DNA from: Enterococcus lemanii
GTDB taxonomy: Bacteria > Bacillota > Bacilli > Lactobacillales > Enterococcaceae
DNA length: 48,491 nucleotides
Direction of reading: 5' to 3'
NCBI RefSeq assembly: GCF_016909125.1
Contig: NZ_JAFBFD010000022.1
Coordinates: 1 to 48,491, forward strand
Made by a program: the position numbers and the translations under genes. Under the pieces are notes generated by a model, which was not told the origin of the DNA, did no database searches, and worked only from the letters and a program-made list of their open reading frames with translations. Within the stretch, counting starts at the first letter, position 1. Each line of letters opens with the position of its first letter. Below, piece by piece: positions 23,509 through 31,488 of the stretch.

Positions 23509-25512
23509 GTGATAAAAAAATGTCCTTATTGTGATTTTGAGCCCATCCAAGATCAACTTGTTTGTCCGAATTGTGGGTCAGAATTAAACAAAGAAAATTT
23601 AAAACAAGAAACTGATAGTCAAGAAGAGAATAATCACGTAGAAATGACGAACGATGATATCAATTGGTCAAATTTTGAAGAAGTTCCTTTAGGTTCCGTT
23701 ATCGAACATTTTCATGAGACGATGGAAGATGACATGCCAACAAAAGAGATTGAATCCTCTATTTTCATCAAAGAAAAAGGCAAGCCGATTGAACCAATTA
23801 TGAAAGAAGCAATCGAAGAACCATTTGAAGAGAATCCGATTTTATCTGCGTATATTCGTCGTCACAAAGAAGGGGCTGACGAAGAGGAGTTAATTGCAGC
23901 AATTGAAAGTCAGCAACAAAAAGAGACCATGCCTGAAGCAGATGAGCCAAATGTCCGTTCTTTTGAAGCGTTAGAAATCGAAAACTTAGTAGAAGAAGAT
24001 GTTGTAGCGCAGGTAAATGAAGTAGCTGATGAACAAACAAGTGATCATTTAGTTGCCGATGAAGCACAAATTACGCCTGAAGAATTCGTTGTTAGTGAGT
24101 CTGCCGAAGTCGCCAGTCAAGCGAATCTTTCAAGTACAGCCGTTGCGAAAGAGACTGTTGAAGAAGTGGTAGATGAAGCTCTTGCTTTAAACCAACGCCA
24201 AGTATCACTTGAAGAAGCACTACCAAAGGAAAGAATAAATGACACTGCCTCTGAGTTAAGTGAAGCGGAAAAAGCAGTGGCCTTGATTAAGCAACATGAG
24301 CAAAAAATCGAACAATCCGAACAAGTAACAGAAGAAACACAAATGCAAACAAAATTTACCGAACCAGCAGCAATAAAAAAATTGCCGCCTTCTAAAAGTA
24401 AAAAGCCTTTTTACATTATTGGTATCGCAGGTGTCCTTTTGGCAGCCGGTAGTTGGTGGCTATACTCGGATTATCAAGCCAAAGCCCAAGCAGCACAAGC
24501 GATTGCTTTACAAACAAAAGAAGAACTTGGCGAGCTAGAAACGCAACTGAACCAACTCTTTTTAGATAATAAACAAGAGTTTTTAAAACCTGGTGTCACA
24601 TCAAGTGAAGTCAAAGAAATCAGGCAAGCATTAAAAAAATATCAAACAGAAGAAGCTTATCCCGCTTTAGAAAATCTGAGTGCAACTACCTATCAAAAAG
24701 CGACCCTGATTGAAACGGTAAACCAATACTTTACGCAACCAATCGTTGTGGGTGACGAGTTAATGAAGGATGTTCACATAAAAGATGAAACCCCAGTTGT
24801 TACAAGTTTATTAAACGAAACAACGCCCTTTGCAGAATTAGTCAATGAAGCATTGCAACGAGCAAAAATTGAGTATCAACAAGTACAAAGTGCGCGGGAT
24901 GCCGTCGAAAGAATAAGCGAAACAGTCAAAGAAGGTCAGTTAACCGATCAGTTCAACAAAGAAACACTGGTAAGCGCGCAAAAAGAAGTCGAGCAACTAT
25001 TTGAAAGCCCGATGAAAGAAGCCTTGTTGGTAGAGTTACAGCCAGTAGAAGAGGCGCTTACTGCTTATGAGGCAGCCGAAAAAGAAAAACAACTCGCTGC
25101 ACAAAAGAAAGCAGAGGAAGAAGCAGCTGCCGCACAACAACAAGCAAGTCTAGCTCTTACCCAAAATGAAGGGCAAGAAATACTAAGCCCGAATACACCG
25201 ACCAATCGTAACCATCAACCAATTATTTCTACTCGTCCAAGTGACTTAGCGGATGGCAATAATCCAGCTTGGCAATGGGCACCAGGTGTGTATGATGCGT
25301 TTATTACTTCGGTCATAAATAAAGGATATGTTGTTGCAGGTGGTTTTATTTTAGAGCCTGTTCGAATTGAAAATGGTGAAGGTTACTATCATTTATACGC
25401 AACAAGTAATCAATCGAGTTTATTAAAAGGGATACCACAAAGTGAAATGCCCTATTATTTAGTGACAGTCAACGCCAAGACCGGCTTTTATAAAGGAAAT
25501 GGTAATGGTTAA
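23509..25512 (+). CDS. mapZ: MapZ-like mid-cell division-site protein
   Basis: Single-pass membrane protein that marks the division site and guides FtsZ in streptococci and enterococci. In order: an N-terminal zinc ribbon (CPYC...CPNC, residues 5-23), a long acidic cytoplasmic region containing the family-like element ENPILSAYIRRHKEGADEEE (about 114-133), one membrane segment (about 303-322, FYIIGIAGVLLAAGSWWLY), an extracellular helical domain with coiled coil, a Ala/Gln/Ser-rich linker, and a C-terminal domain with NPAWQWAPGVYDAFITS and YYLVTVNAKTGFYKGNG, as in the MapZ C-terminal domain. GTG start with AAAGGAG nine bases upstream. Assignment rests on these pieces and not on a search. A TcaA-like zinc-ribbon protein is the main alternative. 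Confidence 0.78.
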   Translation: MIKKCPYCDFEPIQDQLVCPNCGSELNKENLKQETDSQEENNHVEMTNDDINWSNFEEVPLGSVIEHFHETMEDDMPTKEIESSIFIKEKGKPIEPIMKEAIEEPFEENPILSAYIRRHKEGADEEELIAAIESQQQKETMPEADEPNVRSFEALEIENLVEEDVVAQVNEVADEQTSDHLVADEAQITPEEFVVSESAEVASQANLSSTAVAKETVEEVVDEALALNQRQVSLEEALPKERINDTASELSEAEKAVALIKQHEQKIEQSEQVTEETQMQTKFTEPAAIKKLPPSKSKKPFYIIGIAGVLLAAGSWWLYSDYQAKAQAAQAIALQTKEELGELETQLNQLFLDNKQEFLKPGVTSSEVKEIRQALKKYQTEEAYPALENLSATTYQKATLIETVNQYFTQPIVVGDELMKDVHIKDETPVVTSLLNETTPFAELVNEALQRAKIEYQQVQSARDAVERISETVKEGQLTDQFNKETLVSAQKEVEQLFESPMKEALLVELQPVEEALTAYEAAEKEKQLAAQKKAEEEAAAAQQQASLALTQNEGQEILSPNTPTNRNHQPIISTRPSDLADGNNPAWQWAPGVYDAFITSVINKGYVVAGGFILEPVRIENGEGYYHLYATSNQSSLLKGIPQSEMPYYLVTVNAKTGFYKGNGNG

Positions 25513-25521
25513 GAATAAAAC

Positions 25522-25550
25522 TTGAGTGTCGCCCTTATTTTCGGTATGAT
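25522..25550 (+). promoter_or_regulatory. Promoter of azlCD, inside the upstream terminator
   Basis: TTGAGT (25522-25527), 17 bases, TATGAT (25545-25550). The -10 lies within the terminator hairpin of mapZ, so RNA started here lacks the hairpin's 5' arm. Confidence 0.6.
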
Positions 25551-25587
25551 AGTTTCAATAAACTATCAGAAAATAAGGGGGTTTTTT
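25532..25587 (+). terminator. mapZ terminator overlapping the azlC ribosome binding site
   Basis: CCCTTATTTTC (25532-25542) pairs perfectly with GAAAATAAGGG (25569-25579), enclosing an inner stem TGATAGTT/AACTATCA, and six T follow. The azlC SD (AAGGGGG, 25575-25581) lies in the 3' arm and would be masked in read-through RNA. Confidence 0.85.
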
Positions 25588-25588
25588 A

Positions 25589-26293
25589 TTGGAAAAGATT
25601 GAAAAACAGCCAACCTTTATGGATGGCGTACGCGCGTGTGTACCAACGATCTTTGGTTATTTAGGGATAGGCTTTGCGATGGGAGTAGTAGGAAAAGGGA
25701 TTGGGCTATCTGTTTGGCAAATCTTTTTGATGTCTTTGATTGTTTATGCAGGAAGCGCGCAATTTATCATCTGTGGGATGTTAGCAATTCAAGCCCCTTT
25801 TTCATCCATTGTTGCTACTGTTTTTTTTGTTAATTTACGACATTTACTCATGAGTTTATCCGTCTCACCCTATTTTCAAAAGTATTCATTGTTAGGTAAT
25901 ATTGGTGTTGGTACCTTGCTAACCGATGAATCTTACGGTGTACTCACAACTTACTTACGACAAAATCGTCCAATTAGCTTGGCTTGGATGAATGGGTTAA
26001 ATTTACTGGCTTATCTAGTATGGATTGTAGCCACCGTTTTAGGAGGCGTTTTTGGTCGGTTTGTAACGAATCCTGAGACATTTGGTTTAGATTTTGCTTT
26101 AGTTGCAATGTTTTTAGGCCTTTTCTTATTTCAAGCCGAAGTCGAAATGAAACGCCAAACAAAAAAAACACTCTTAGTTTTAACCACCGTTTTAGTGAGT
26201 GTTTATCTTCTAACGTGGTGGACGACACCTGAAGTTGCTGTGATTGGTGCTACTTTGCTTGGGTCTATCGTAGGAGGGCTGAGTAATGTCTGA
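25589..26293 (+). CDS. azlC: AzlC-family branched-chain amino acid exporter, large subunit
   Basis: Integral membrane protein of the AzlC/LIV-E family, which with AzlD exports branched-chain amino acids or their analogues. The signature near the N-terminus (FGYLGIGFAMGVVGKGIGLS) and VYAGSAQFIICGML are typical, with about seven or eight hydrophobic segments over 234 residues. The start is TTG, seven bases after AAGGGGG. Its 3' end overlaps azlD by 8 bases, so the two subunits are translationally coupled. Confidence 0.9.
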   Translation: MEKIEKQPTFMDGVRACVPTIFGYLGIGFAMGVVGKGIGLSVWQIFLMSLIVYAGSAQFIICGMLAIQAPFSSIVATVFFVNLRHLLMSLSVSPYFQKYSLLGNIGVGTLLTDESYGVLTTYLRQNRPISLAWMNGLNLLAYLVWIVATVLGGVFGRFVTNPETFGLDFALVAMFLGLFLFQAEVEMKRQTKKTLLVLTTVLVSVYLLTWWTTPEVAVIGATLLGSIVGGLSNV

Positions 26294-26609
26294 TAAAAGT
26301 TATTTATTATTAATTGTAGCAAGTGGTTTAGTGACTTGGTTTCCTAGAATTTTACCATTTGCTTTTTTACGTAAAGTCAATTTTTCGCCAAAGTTTCGTC
26401 AATTTTTGGACTATTTGCCACTATGCATCTTAGCGGCGTTACTTATGCAAAGCTTGCTTTATACAGAAAATCAAGCACTACCAAAATTAAAAATACAAGA
26501 AACATTGGCTTGTGTTCCAACGGCGTTCGTTGGCTATTATACAAAAGATTTAATGAAAATTGTCACAACGGGGATTATTGCGATTGCCATTATCCGCCTT
26601 ATTTGGTAA
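26286..26609 (+). CDS. azlD: AzlD-family branched-chain amino acid exporter, small subunit
   Basis: A small membrane protein (107 residues) with about four hydrophobic segments. The motif TWFPRILPFAFLRK near the N-terminus is characteristic of AzlD. It overlaps azlC by 8 bases and works as its obligate partner. cvfB begins 25 bases after its stop, so cvfB may be read from the same transcript. Confidence 0.9.
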   Translation: MSDKSYLLLIVASGLVTWFPRILPFAFLRKVNFSPKFRQFLDYLPLCILAALLMQSLLYTENQALPKLKIQETLACVPTAFVGYYTKDLMKIVTTGIIAIAIIRLIW

Positions 26610-26634
26610 AACGAGAAAAGAAAGAGGAATGTAA

Positions 26635-27501
26635 ATGAATGAATTAATTGCATCTATTTTTAAAGGAATGATCATTGATGAAAATGACCAAGCCTATTTT
26701 GTGCAAAAAAATGGCATTACTTTTAAGTTAGATAAAACAGAAGGGACCCACGCAGTAGGAGAGATGGTTGAAGGTTTTGGTTATCAAAATCAAAAACAAG
26801 AATTTCGTATGACCACCAATTTCCCGCAAAGTCGCAAAGACCACTATGCATTTGGAGAAGTGACGGATACAAGAAGAGATTTAGGTGTCTTTGTTAATAT
26901 AGGGTTACCAGATAAAGATGTTGCTGTTTCCCTTGATGAATTACCTATTATGCGTGAATTATGGCCAAAAAAAGGCGATCAACTAATGATTGCTTTAAAA
27001 GTCGATGAAAAAGACCGACTATGGGGAACCATTGCCGACGAGAAATACTTTAAAGCCTTGAGCAAACCTGGGAATGAAGCATTGTTAAACAAAGATATTT
27101 CTGGAACAGCCTTTCGTTTGAAATTAGCAGGTAGTTATTTATTAACAGAGGACCATTATATTGCTTTTGTGCATCCATCAGAACGTTATCAAGAGCCGCG
27201 TTTAGGAGAGAAAGTAACCGGTCGCGTAATAGGTGTTCGCCCAGATGGTGTTTTAAATGTTTCTTTAAAACCTCGTGCGCATGAAGCAATTGGAGACGAT
27301 GCCGCGATGATTTTAGCCTTTTTAAACCGAGCACCCCAAAATGAAATGGCCTACACAGATAAATCAACACCAGCTGAAATTGAACAAATGTTTGGCATTA
27401 GCAAAGGTCAATTTAAACGAGCTCTTGGGAATTTGATGAAGCAACGTTTGATTGAGCAAAAAGATGGCATCACTCGTTTGATAAAAAAGACAAACGACTA
27501 A
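26635..27501 (+). CDS. cvfB: CvfB-family S1-domain RNA-binding protein (YitL)
   Basis: Soluble RNA-binding protein of the conserved virulence factor B family, with tandem S1-like beta barrels (about 1-65, 70-140, 145-215; second one FGEVTDTRRDLGVFVNIGLP) and a C-terminal winged-helix domain (AEIEQMFGISKGQFKRALGNLMKQRLI). In Staphylococcus aureus it affects virulence gene expression after transcription. At 288 residues it is full length. SD AAAGAGGAATGTAA lies before the ATG. It is followed by the promoter of fur. Confidence 0.9.
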   Translation: MNELIASIFKGMIIDENDQAYFVQKNGITFKLDKTEGTHAVGEMVEGFGYQNQKQEFRMTTNFPQSRKDHYAFGEVTDTRRDLGVFVNIGLPDKDVAVSLDELPIMRELWPKKGDQLMIALKVDEKDRLWGTIADEKYFKALSKPGNEALLNKDISGTAFRLKLAGSYLLTEDHYIAFVHPSERYQEPRLGEKVTGRVIGVRPDGVLNVSLKPRAHEAIGDDAAMILAFLNRAPQNEMAYTDKSTPAEIEQMFGISKGQFKRALGNLMKQRLIEQKDGITRLIKKTND

Positions 27502-27503
27502 CT

Positions 27504-27531
27504 TGTTAAATTAGCCTATCTACTTTATAAT
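27504..27531 (+). promoter_or_regulatory. Promoter of fur
   Basis: TTGTTA (27504-27509), 16 bases, TATAAT (27526-27531). Confidence 0.75.
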
Positions 27532-27585
27532 AGTTCTTAAGTAGAAAAAAGCTAGTTTAGAATTATTATAAAAAGGTGGGGGAAA

Positions 27586-28052
27586 ATGAACATTCAAGAA
27601 GCGTTGAAAAAAACGAAAAAACAACTCCATGAATCTGGATTTAAACTAACCCCGCAAAGGGAAGTCACACTTTTGGTCTTATTAGAAAATGAAAAAGATC
27701 ATTTATCCGCAGAAGAAATTTATTTTTTTGTAAAACAAAAAAATGCAGATATTGGGTTAGCAACGGTTTATCGAACACTTGAGATTTTGACCGATATTAA
27801 AATTGTTGACAAAATTAGCTTTGATGACGGCGTTGCCCGATATGACTTACGCAAAGAAGGGGCAACACATTTTCATCATCATTTATTGTGCTTAGATTGT
27901 GGCTGTATTGAAGAAATTGAAGAAGATCTGCTAGGTGAAGTTGAAGGATTGTTGAATCGAAGTACCATTTTTTGGTGAAGGATCATCGCTTGACTTTCCA
28001 TGGAATTTGCCAAGAATGTCAAAAAAATGGAAAAACCGAATTGGCTAAGTAA
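27586..28052 (+). pseudogene. fur: Fur-family metal-dependent regulator, frameshifted near its end
   Basis: Iron-type Fur repressor by sequence and by its place directly before xerD. The winged-helix DNA-binding domain (about 15-80, with IGLATVYRTLEIL as recognition helix), the metal-site HFHHHLLCLDC and the first Cys pair (Cys102, Cys105) are intact. The frame then ends at residue 130 (...RSTIFW) after the stop at 27976-27978. The next frame continues the family sequence without a gap: YHFLVKDHRL, then the second zinc pair CQEC, ending at 28052. One missing A near 27960 (CGAAGTAC for CGAAAGTAC) explains this. The truncated product would lose half of the structural zinc site. This may be a real mutation, a sequencing error or frameshifting. 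The terminator and promoter are intact. Confidence 0.88.
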
Positions 28053-28070
28053 AGTCAATTTGGTTTTTTT
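28034..28070 (+). terminator. Terminator of fur
   Basis: AACCGAATTG pairs with CAATTTGGTT (one G-U), followed by a T-run. Its 5' arm lies inside the last codons of the restored fur frame. Confidence 0.8.
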
Positions 28071-28105
28071 AGTGTTCGGAACTGTTCGAACGCTGTAAAA
28101 TTTGG

Positions 28106-28111
28106 TATGAT
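28106..28111 (+). promoter_or_regulatory. Extended -10 promoter of xerD
   Basis: TGGTATGAT, an extended -10, 25 bases before the xerD start. A dyad-like TTCGGAACTGTTCGAA overlaps the -35 area. Confidence 0.55.
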
Positions 28112-28135
28112 AAGGTGCTAGAAGTGGGGGATTAG

Positions 28136-29026
28136 ATGAAAGAAGAAATTACCGACTACTTACACTATGTAACAATTGAGCGTGGATTAGCAGAAAACAC
28201 GCGAAGCAATTATCAAAGAGATTTAGAACGGTATTTGGTTTTTTTAACAAAACAAAAGGTGACCACTTGGCAAGCCGTGGAACGCTTAACAGTTCTTGAT
28301 TTTTTACAAGAATTAAAAGATGAAAAGAAATCTTCAGCAACGATTACACGAATGATTACAAGTTTACGCCAATTTCATCAATTTTTGCGACAAGAACGTT
28401 TTACAGATCATAATCCGATGCAACATATCGAAATGCCTAAAAAATCACAGCGGCTACCAGATACGTTAAGTTTAAAAGAAGTGGAACGCTTGATCGAAAC
28501 ACCAAATACACAAGAAATACTCGGAATTCGTGATCGAGCAATTTTAGAAGTTTTATATGCAACGGGATTGAGGGTAAGTGAGTTAATTAGCTTAGAATTA
28601 AAAGATTTGCATTTAAGTATGGGATTGTTACAAACAATTGGAAAAGGCGATAAAGAAAGAATTGTGCCTTTAGGTGATTTAGCGATTCAATGGTTAGAAT
28701 GCTATTTAGAAGAAGCCAGACCGTTACTAGTCGCAAAACAGCCTGGGGAAACCCATTTGTTTGTGAATCAACGAGGGAAAGGCTTGACTCGCCAAGGCAT
28801 TTGGAAAAATCTAAAAGCATTAGTACAGCTAGCGGGGATCAATAAAAATGTTACCCCTCATACGTTGCGTCACAGCTTTGCGACCCATTTACTAGAAAAT
28901 GGTGCGGACTTAAGAACGGTCCAAGAGTTATTAGGCCATGCTGATATTTCTACAACTCAAATTTATACACATATTACCAAAAAGCGTATGACGGATGTAT
29001 ACAAACAATATTTTCCAAGAGCTTAG
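28136..29026 (+). CDS. xerD: Site-specific tyrosine recombinase XerD
   Basis: Resolves chromosome dimers at dif together with a second Xer protein. At 296 residues it has the core-binding SAM-like domain (1-100) and the catalytic domain. All six catalytic positions are visible: Arg146 (ATGLRVSEL), Lys170 (GKGDKER), His242 and Arg245 (PHTLRHSFATH), His268 (LLGHADI) and Tyr277 (IYTHI). The SD GGGGGA lies before the ATG. Its place between fur and scpA is conserved in Firmicutes. Downstream scpA begins 16 bases later, suggesting an operon for chromosome segregation. Confidence 0.97.
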   Translation: MKEEITDYLHYVTIERGLAENTRSNYQRDLERYLVFLTKQKVTTWQAVERLTVLDFLQELKDEKKSSATITRMITSLRQFHQFLRQERFTDHNPMQHIEMPKKSQRLPDTLSLKEVERLIETPNTQEILGIRDRAILEVLYATGLRVSELISLELKDLHLSMGLLQTIGKGDKERIVPLGDLAIQWLECYLEEARPLLVAKQPGETHLFVNQRGKGLTRQGIWKNLKALVQLAGINKNVTPHTLRHSFATHLLENGADLRTVQELLGHADISTTQIYTHITKKRMTDVYKQYFPRA

Positions 29027-29042
29027 AATTAAAGGAGAATTT

Positions 29043-29792
29043 ATGCAAGAAATCCAAATCAAATTAGCTGTTTTTGAGGGGCCACTAGACTTACTGCTAC
29101 ACTTAATTCAAAAACTAGAATTAGACATCTATGATATACCGATTGCACAAGTGACGGATCAATACATGCACTATATTCGTGCGATGAAAGAGTTTGAGCT
29201 TAGCTTGGCGGGGGAATATTTAGTGATGGCAGCAACGCTAATGGCAATTAAAAGTCAAATGCTCCTACCGACGAATGATTTTGAATACGATGATCTAGAA
29301 GAGGCATACGAAGAAGATCCTCGAGAAGCGCTAGTTACACAACTATTGGAGTATCGAAAATACAAGTATGCGGCGGATTGTTTAGTTGAAAAAGCCGAAG
29401 AACGTCAAAATTATTATTCAAAAGAGCCTATGAATGTAGAGGCGTATAAAAGTGAAGAAATCCCCACCTTAAAAGAAAATCAACTAACAACGATTGATTT
29501 ATTTTTAGCTTTTCATTCGCTATTAGAAAAAAGAAAATTTGCGCAACCAAGCCAAACAACCATTACAGCAGAAGAGACTACCATTGAAGAAAAAATGCAA
29601 TGGGTAAAAAAAACACTGGCCCACATCAGCAAAGACCAAGGCTTACCGTTATCAAAGTTACTTATTCATTATACAAAAACAGAAATAGTTCTCACTTTTT
29701 TAGCTTTACTTGAATTAATGAAAAAACAAGAAATAAGAGTTGAACAAATCGATAACCAACATGAAATGATGCTTTATAAAGTAGGTGTTTAG
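29043..29792 (+). CDS. scpA: Segregation and condensation protein A
   Basis: Kleisin subunit of the SMC-ScpAB condensin. The N-terminus (IKLAVFEGPLDLLLHLIQK) and the SMC-contacting helices are typical, and the C-terminal winged helix ends near MMLYKVGV. At 249 residues it is normal. The ATG at 29043 is chosen because AAGGAGA lies just before it. The upstream in-frame ATG lies inside xerD. The stop directly abuts the scpB start, so the pair is coupled. Confidence 0.96.
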   Translation: MQEIQIKLAVFEGPLDLLLHLIQKLELDIYDIPIAQVTDQYMHYIRAMKEFELSLAGEYLVMAATLMAIKSQMLLPTNDFEYDDLEEAYEEDPREALVTQLLEYRKYKYAADCLVEKAEERQNYYSKEPMNVEAYKSEEIPTLKENQLTTIDLFLAFHSLLEKRKFAQPSQTTITAEETTIEEKMQWVKKTLAHISKDQGLPLSKLLIHYTKTEIVLTFLALLELMKKQEIRVEQIDNQHEMMLYKVGV

Positions 29793-30368
29793 ATGAAAAA
29801 AATTAGTGAATTAGAGGCCGTTTTATTTGTAGTCGGAAGTGAAGGAGTGATGCTTGAAGAACTAGGTTACTTACTCGAGTTACCAACGGCTCAAGTTTAT
29901 CCCTTAATTCAAGAACTAAATCAAAGTTACCACGAAGACGAGACACGTGCTTTACAAATTCTTGAAGTCGGCAATCAGTTTATTTTGACAACCAAAAAGG
30001 ATTGTGCGCCTTTGTTAAAACGTTATGCTCAGTCGCCGATGTCTAATCGGCTCTCTCAAGCAGCCATTGAGACATTAGCAATTGTTGCATACAAACAACC
30101 AATCACACGGATTGAAATTGAAGAAATTCGCGGCGTTAAGGCGTCAGGTGCACTGCAACGACTTAGTGCATTGCAGTTAATTGAAGAAGGCGGTCGCGTA
30201 GAAGGACCGGGACGCCCGATTTTATACCGTACAACGCCTTATTTTATGGATTATTTTGGTTTAAAATCGTTGGAAGAATTACCCGATATTCAACAAATGG
30301 AAGCCGATTTAACCGATGATTTACCAACTGATTTATTCTTTGATCGTTTGAATCAAATCGAAGAATGA
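29793..30368 (+). CDS. scpB: Segregation and condensation protein B
   Basis: The ScpB dimer subunit of SMC condensin, with two winged-helix domains. The conserved central block AIETLAIVAYKQPITRIEIE and RGVKASGALQRL are clear. It is 191 residues, with an acidic C-terminal tail. It begins at the base after the scpA stop. rluB follows 31 bases downstream in the same operon, an order common in Firmicutes. Confidence 0.96.
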   Translation: MKKISELEAVLFVVGSEGVMLEELGYLLELPTAQVYPLIQELNQSYHEDETRALQILEVGNQFILTTKKDCAPLLKRYAQSPMSNRLSQAAIETLAIVAYKQPITRIEIEEIRGVKASGALQRLSALQLIEEGGRVEGPGRPILYRTTPYFMDYFGLKSLEELPDIQQMEADLTDDLPTDLFFDRLNQIEE

Positions 30369-30399
30369 TAATACAAGAAAGAATTGAGGAATCTCATAA

Positions 30400-31131
30400 A
30401 TGGAAAGATTACAAAAAGTGATTGCGCACGCAGGTATCGCCTCTAGACGCAAAGCCGAAGAATATATTTTAGCTGGTCGAGTAAAAGTCAATGGGCAAGT
30501 CATTCAACAATTAGGTACACAAGTCAGTGAAAAAGATCAAATTGAAGTCGATAATGTACCGATTTACCAAGAAGAACCTGTTTATTATTTATTTTACAAA
30601 CCACGCGGGGTTATTTCAGCAGTATCTGATGATAAGAACCGCAAAGTTGTCATCGATTATTTCCCAAATGTGACGAAACGAATTTACCCAGTTGGACGTC
30701 TGGATTATGATACTTCGGGATTATTACTGTTAACAAATGATGGCAATTTTTCGCAAAAATTGACGCATCCCAAATATGAAGTCGATAAAGTTTATGTAGC
30801 TAAAGTCAAAGGAAAAGCTGAAAATAAGCAGCTGTTACCACTTACCCGAGGAATTCGTCATGAAGGAGTGAAAATGGCACCCGCTAAATTCAATATCTTA
30901 TCTAATGACGCTAAATCACAAACAAGCATTGTCGAGTTAACGATTCATGAAGGGAAAAACCACCAAGTTAAAAATATGTTACAAGCAGTCGGCCTTCCTG
31001 TTCAGAAATTAAAACGTGAAAAATATGGTCATTTAACTTTAGCAGGACTTCGACCAGGCGAATATCGAGAGCTGAATAAAAAAGAAGTTAGTCAACTTTT
31101 AGAACTAGCAAAAAAAGTTAAGAAAAAATAA
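30400..31131 (+). CDS. rluB: 23S rRNA pseudouridine synthase RluB
   Basis: Isomerises a uridine in helix 89 of 23S rRNA (the RluB/RsuA family). An S4 RNA-binding domain (about 2-50, RLQKVIAHAGIASRRKAEEY) is followed by the catalytic domain with Asp102 in GRLDYDTSGLLLLTNDG. The KPRGVISA and GKNHQVKNML blocks are conserved. At 243 residues it is complete. Last gene of the xerD-scpAB group. The FMN riboswitch begins about 70 bases later. Confidence 0.95.
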   Translation: MERLQKVIAHAGIASRRKAEEYILAGRVKVNGQVIQQLGTQVSEKDQIEVDNVPIYQEEPVYYLFYKPRGVISAVSDDKNRKVVIDYFPNVTKRIYPVGRLDYDTSGLLLLTNDGNFSQKLTHPKYEVDKVYVAKVKGKAENKQLLPLTRGIRHEGVKMAPAKFNILSNDAKSQTSIVELTIHEGKNHQVKNMLQAVGLPVQKLKREKYGHLTLAGLRPGEYRELNKKEVSQLLELAKKVKKK

Positions 31132-31145
31132 ATAAAACAAATTAG

Positions 31146-31173
31146 TTGCTTTTTTCACAAAAGCAGTTATAAT
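31146..31173 (+). promoter_or_regulatory. Promoter of ribU
   Basis: TTGCTT (31146-31151), 16 bases, TATAAT (31168-31173), 28 bases before the riboswitch. Confidence 0.7.
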
Positions 31174-31200
31174 AAGGTTGTAAAAAAAATATAAGGTTCG

Positions 31201-31317
31201 TCTTCAGGGCAGGGTGTAATTCCCGACCGGTGGTAATAGTCCACGACCTTTTGTTCCTTGGAATAAAAGTTGAATCGGTGCAATTCCGATACCGACAGTA
31301 TAGTCTGGATGGAAGAA
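31201..31317 (+). ncRNA. FMN riboswitch (RFN element)
   Basis: The conserved RFN blocks are present in order: TCTTCAGGGCAGGGTG, AATTCCCGACCGGTGGT, AGTCCACGAC, GAATCGGTGCAATTCCG, ATACCGACAGTATAGTCTGG and the closing GGATGGAAGA. The outer helix is TCTTC with GAAGA. It lies ahead of ribU and senses flavin mononucleotide. Confidence 0.96.
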
Positions 31318-31397
31318 GATAGGGCGTATTTGAGTTGCTTAATTTTTGTTAACCAAGTACCCTATTTTTCCCTGTGGAGAAATAGGGTACTTTTTTT
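31318..31397 (+). terminator. Riboswitch expression platform: antiterminator and terminator
   Basis: The terminator is AGTACCCTATTT (31356-31367) with AAATAGGGTACT (31380-31391) and a T-run. ATAGGG at 31319-31324, just after the aptamer, can pair with CCCTAT of the terminator's 5' arm and so act as antiterminator when FMN is absent. Confidence 0.85.
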
Positions 31398-31488
31398 GAA
31401 TGTTTTTTATTCAAAACGAGGCTAAGACGAATGTTAAGCAAAACAAATCCTCATGAAGATGATTCCTAAACACTAGGAGGATTTTACA

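Noticed and set aside
28075-28091. A LexA-like box before xerD (GGAACTGTTCGAAC)
   Set aside because: The GAAC and GTTC halves are one base apart, not four as in the Firmicutes LexA site.
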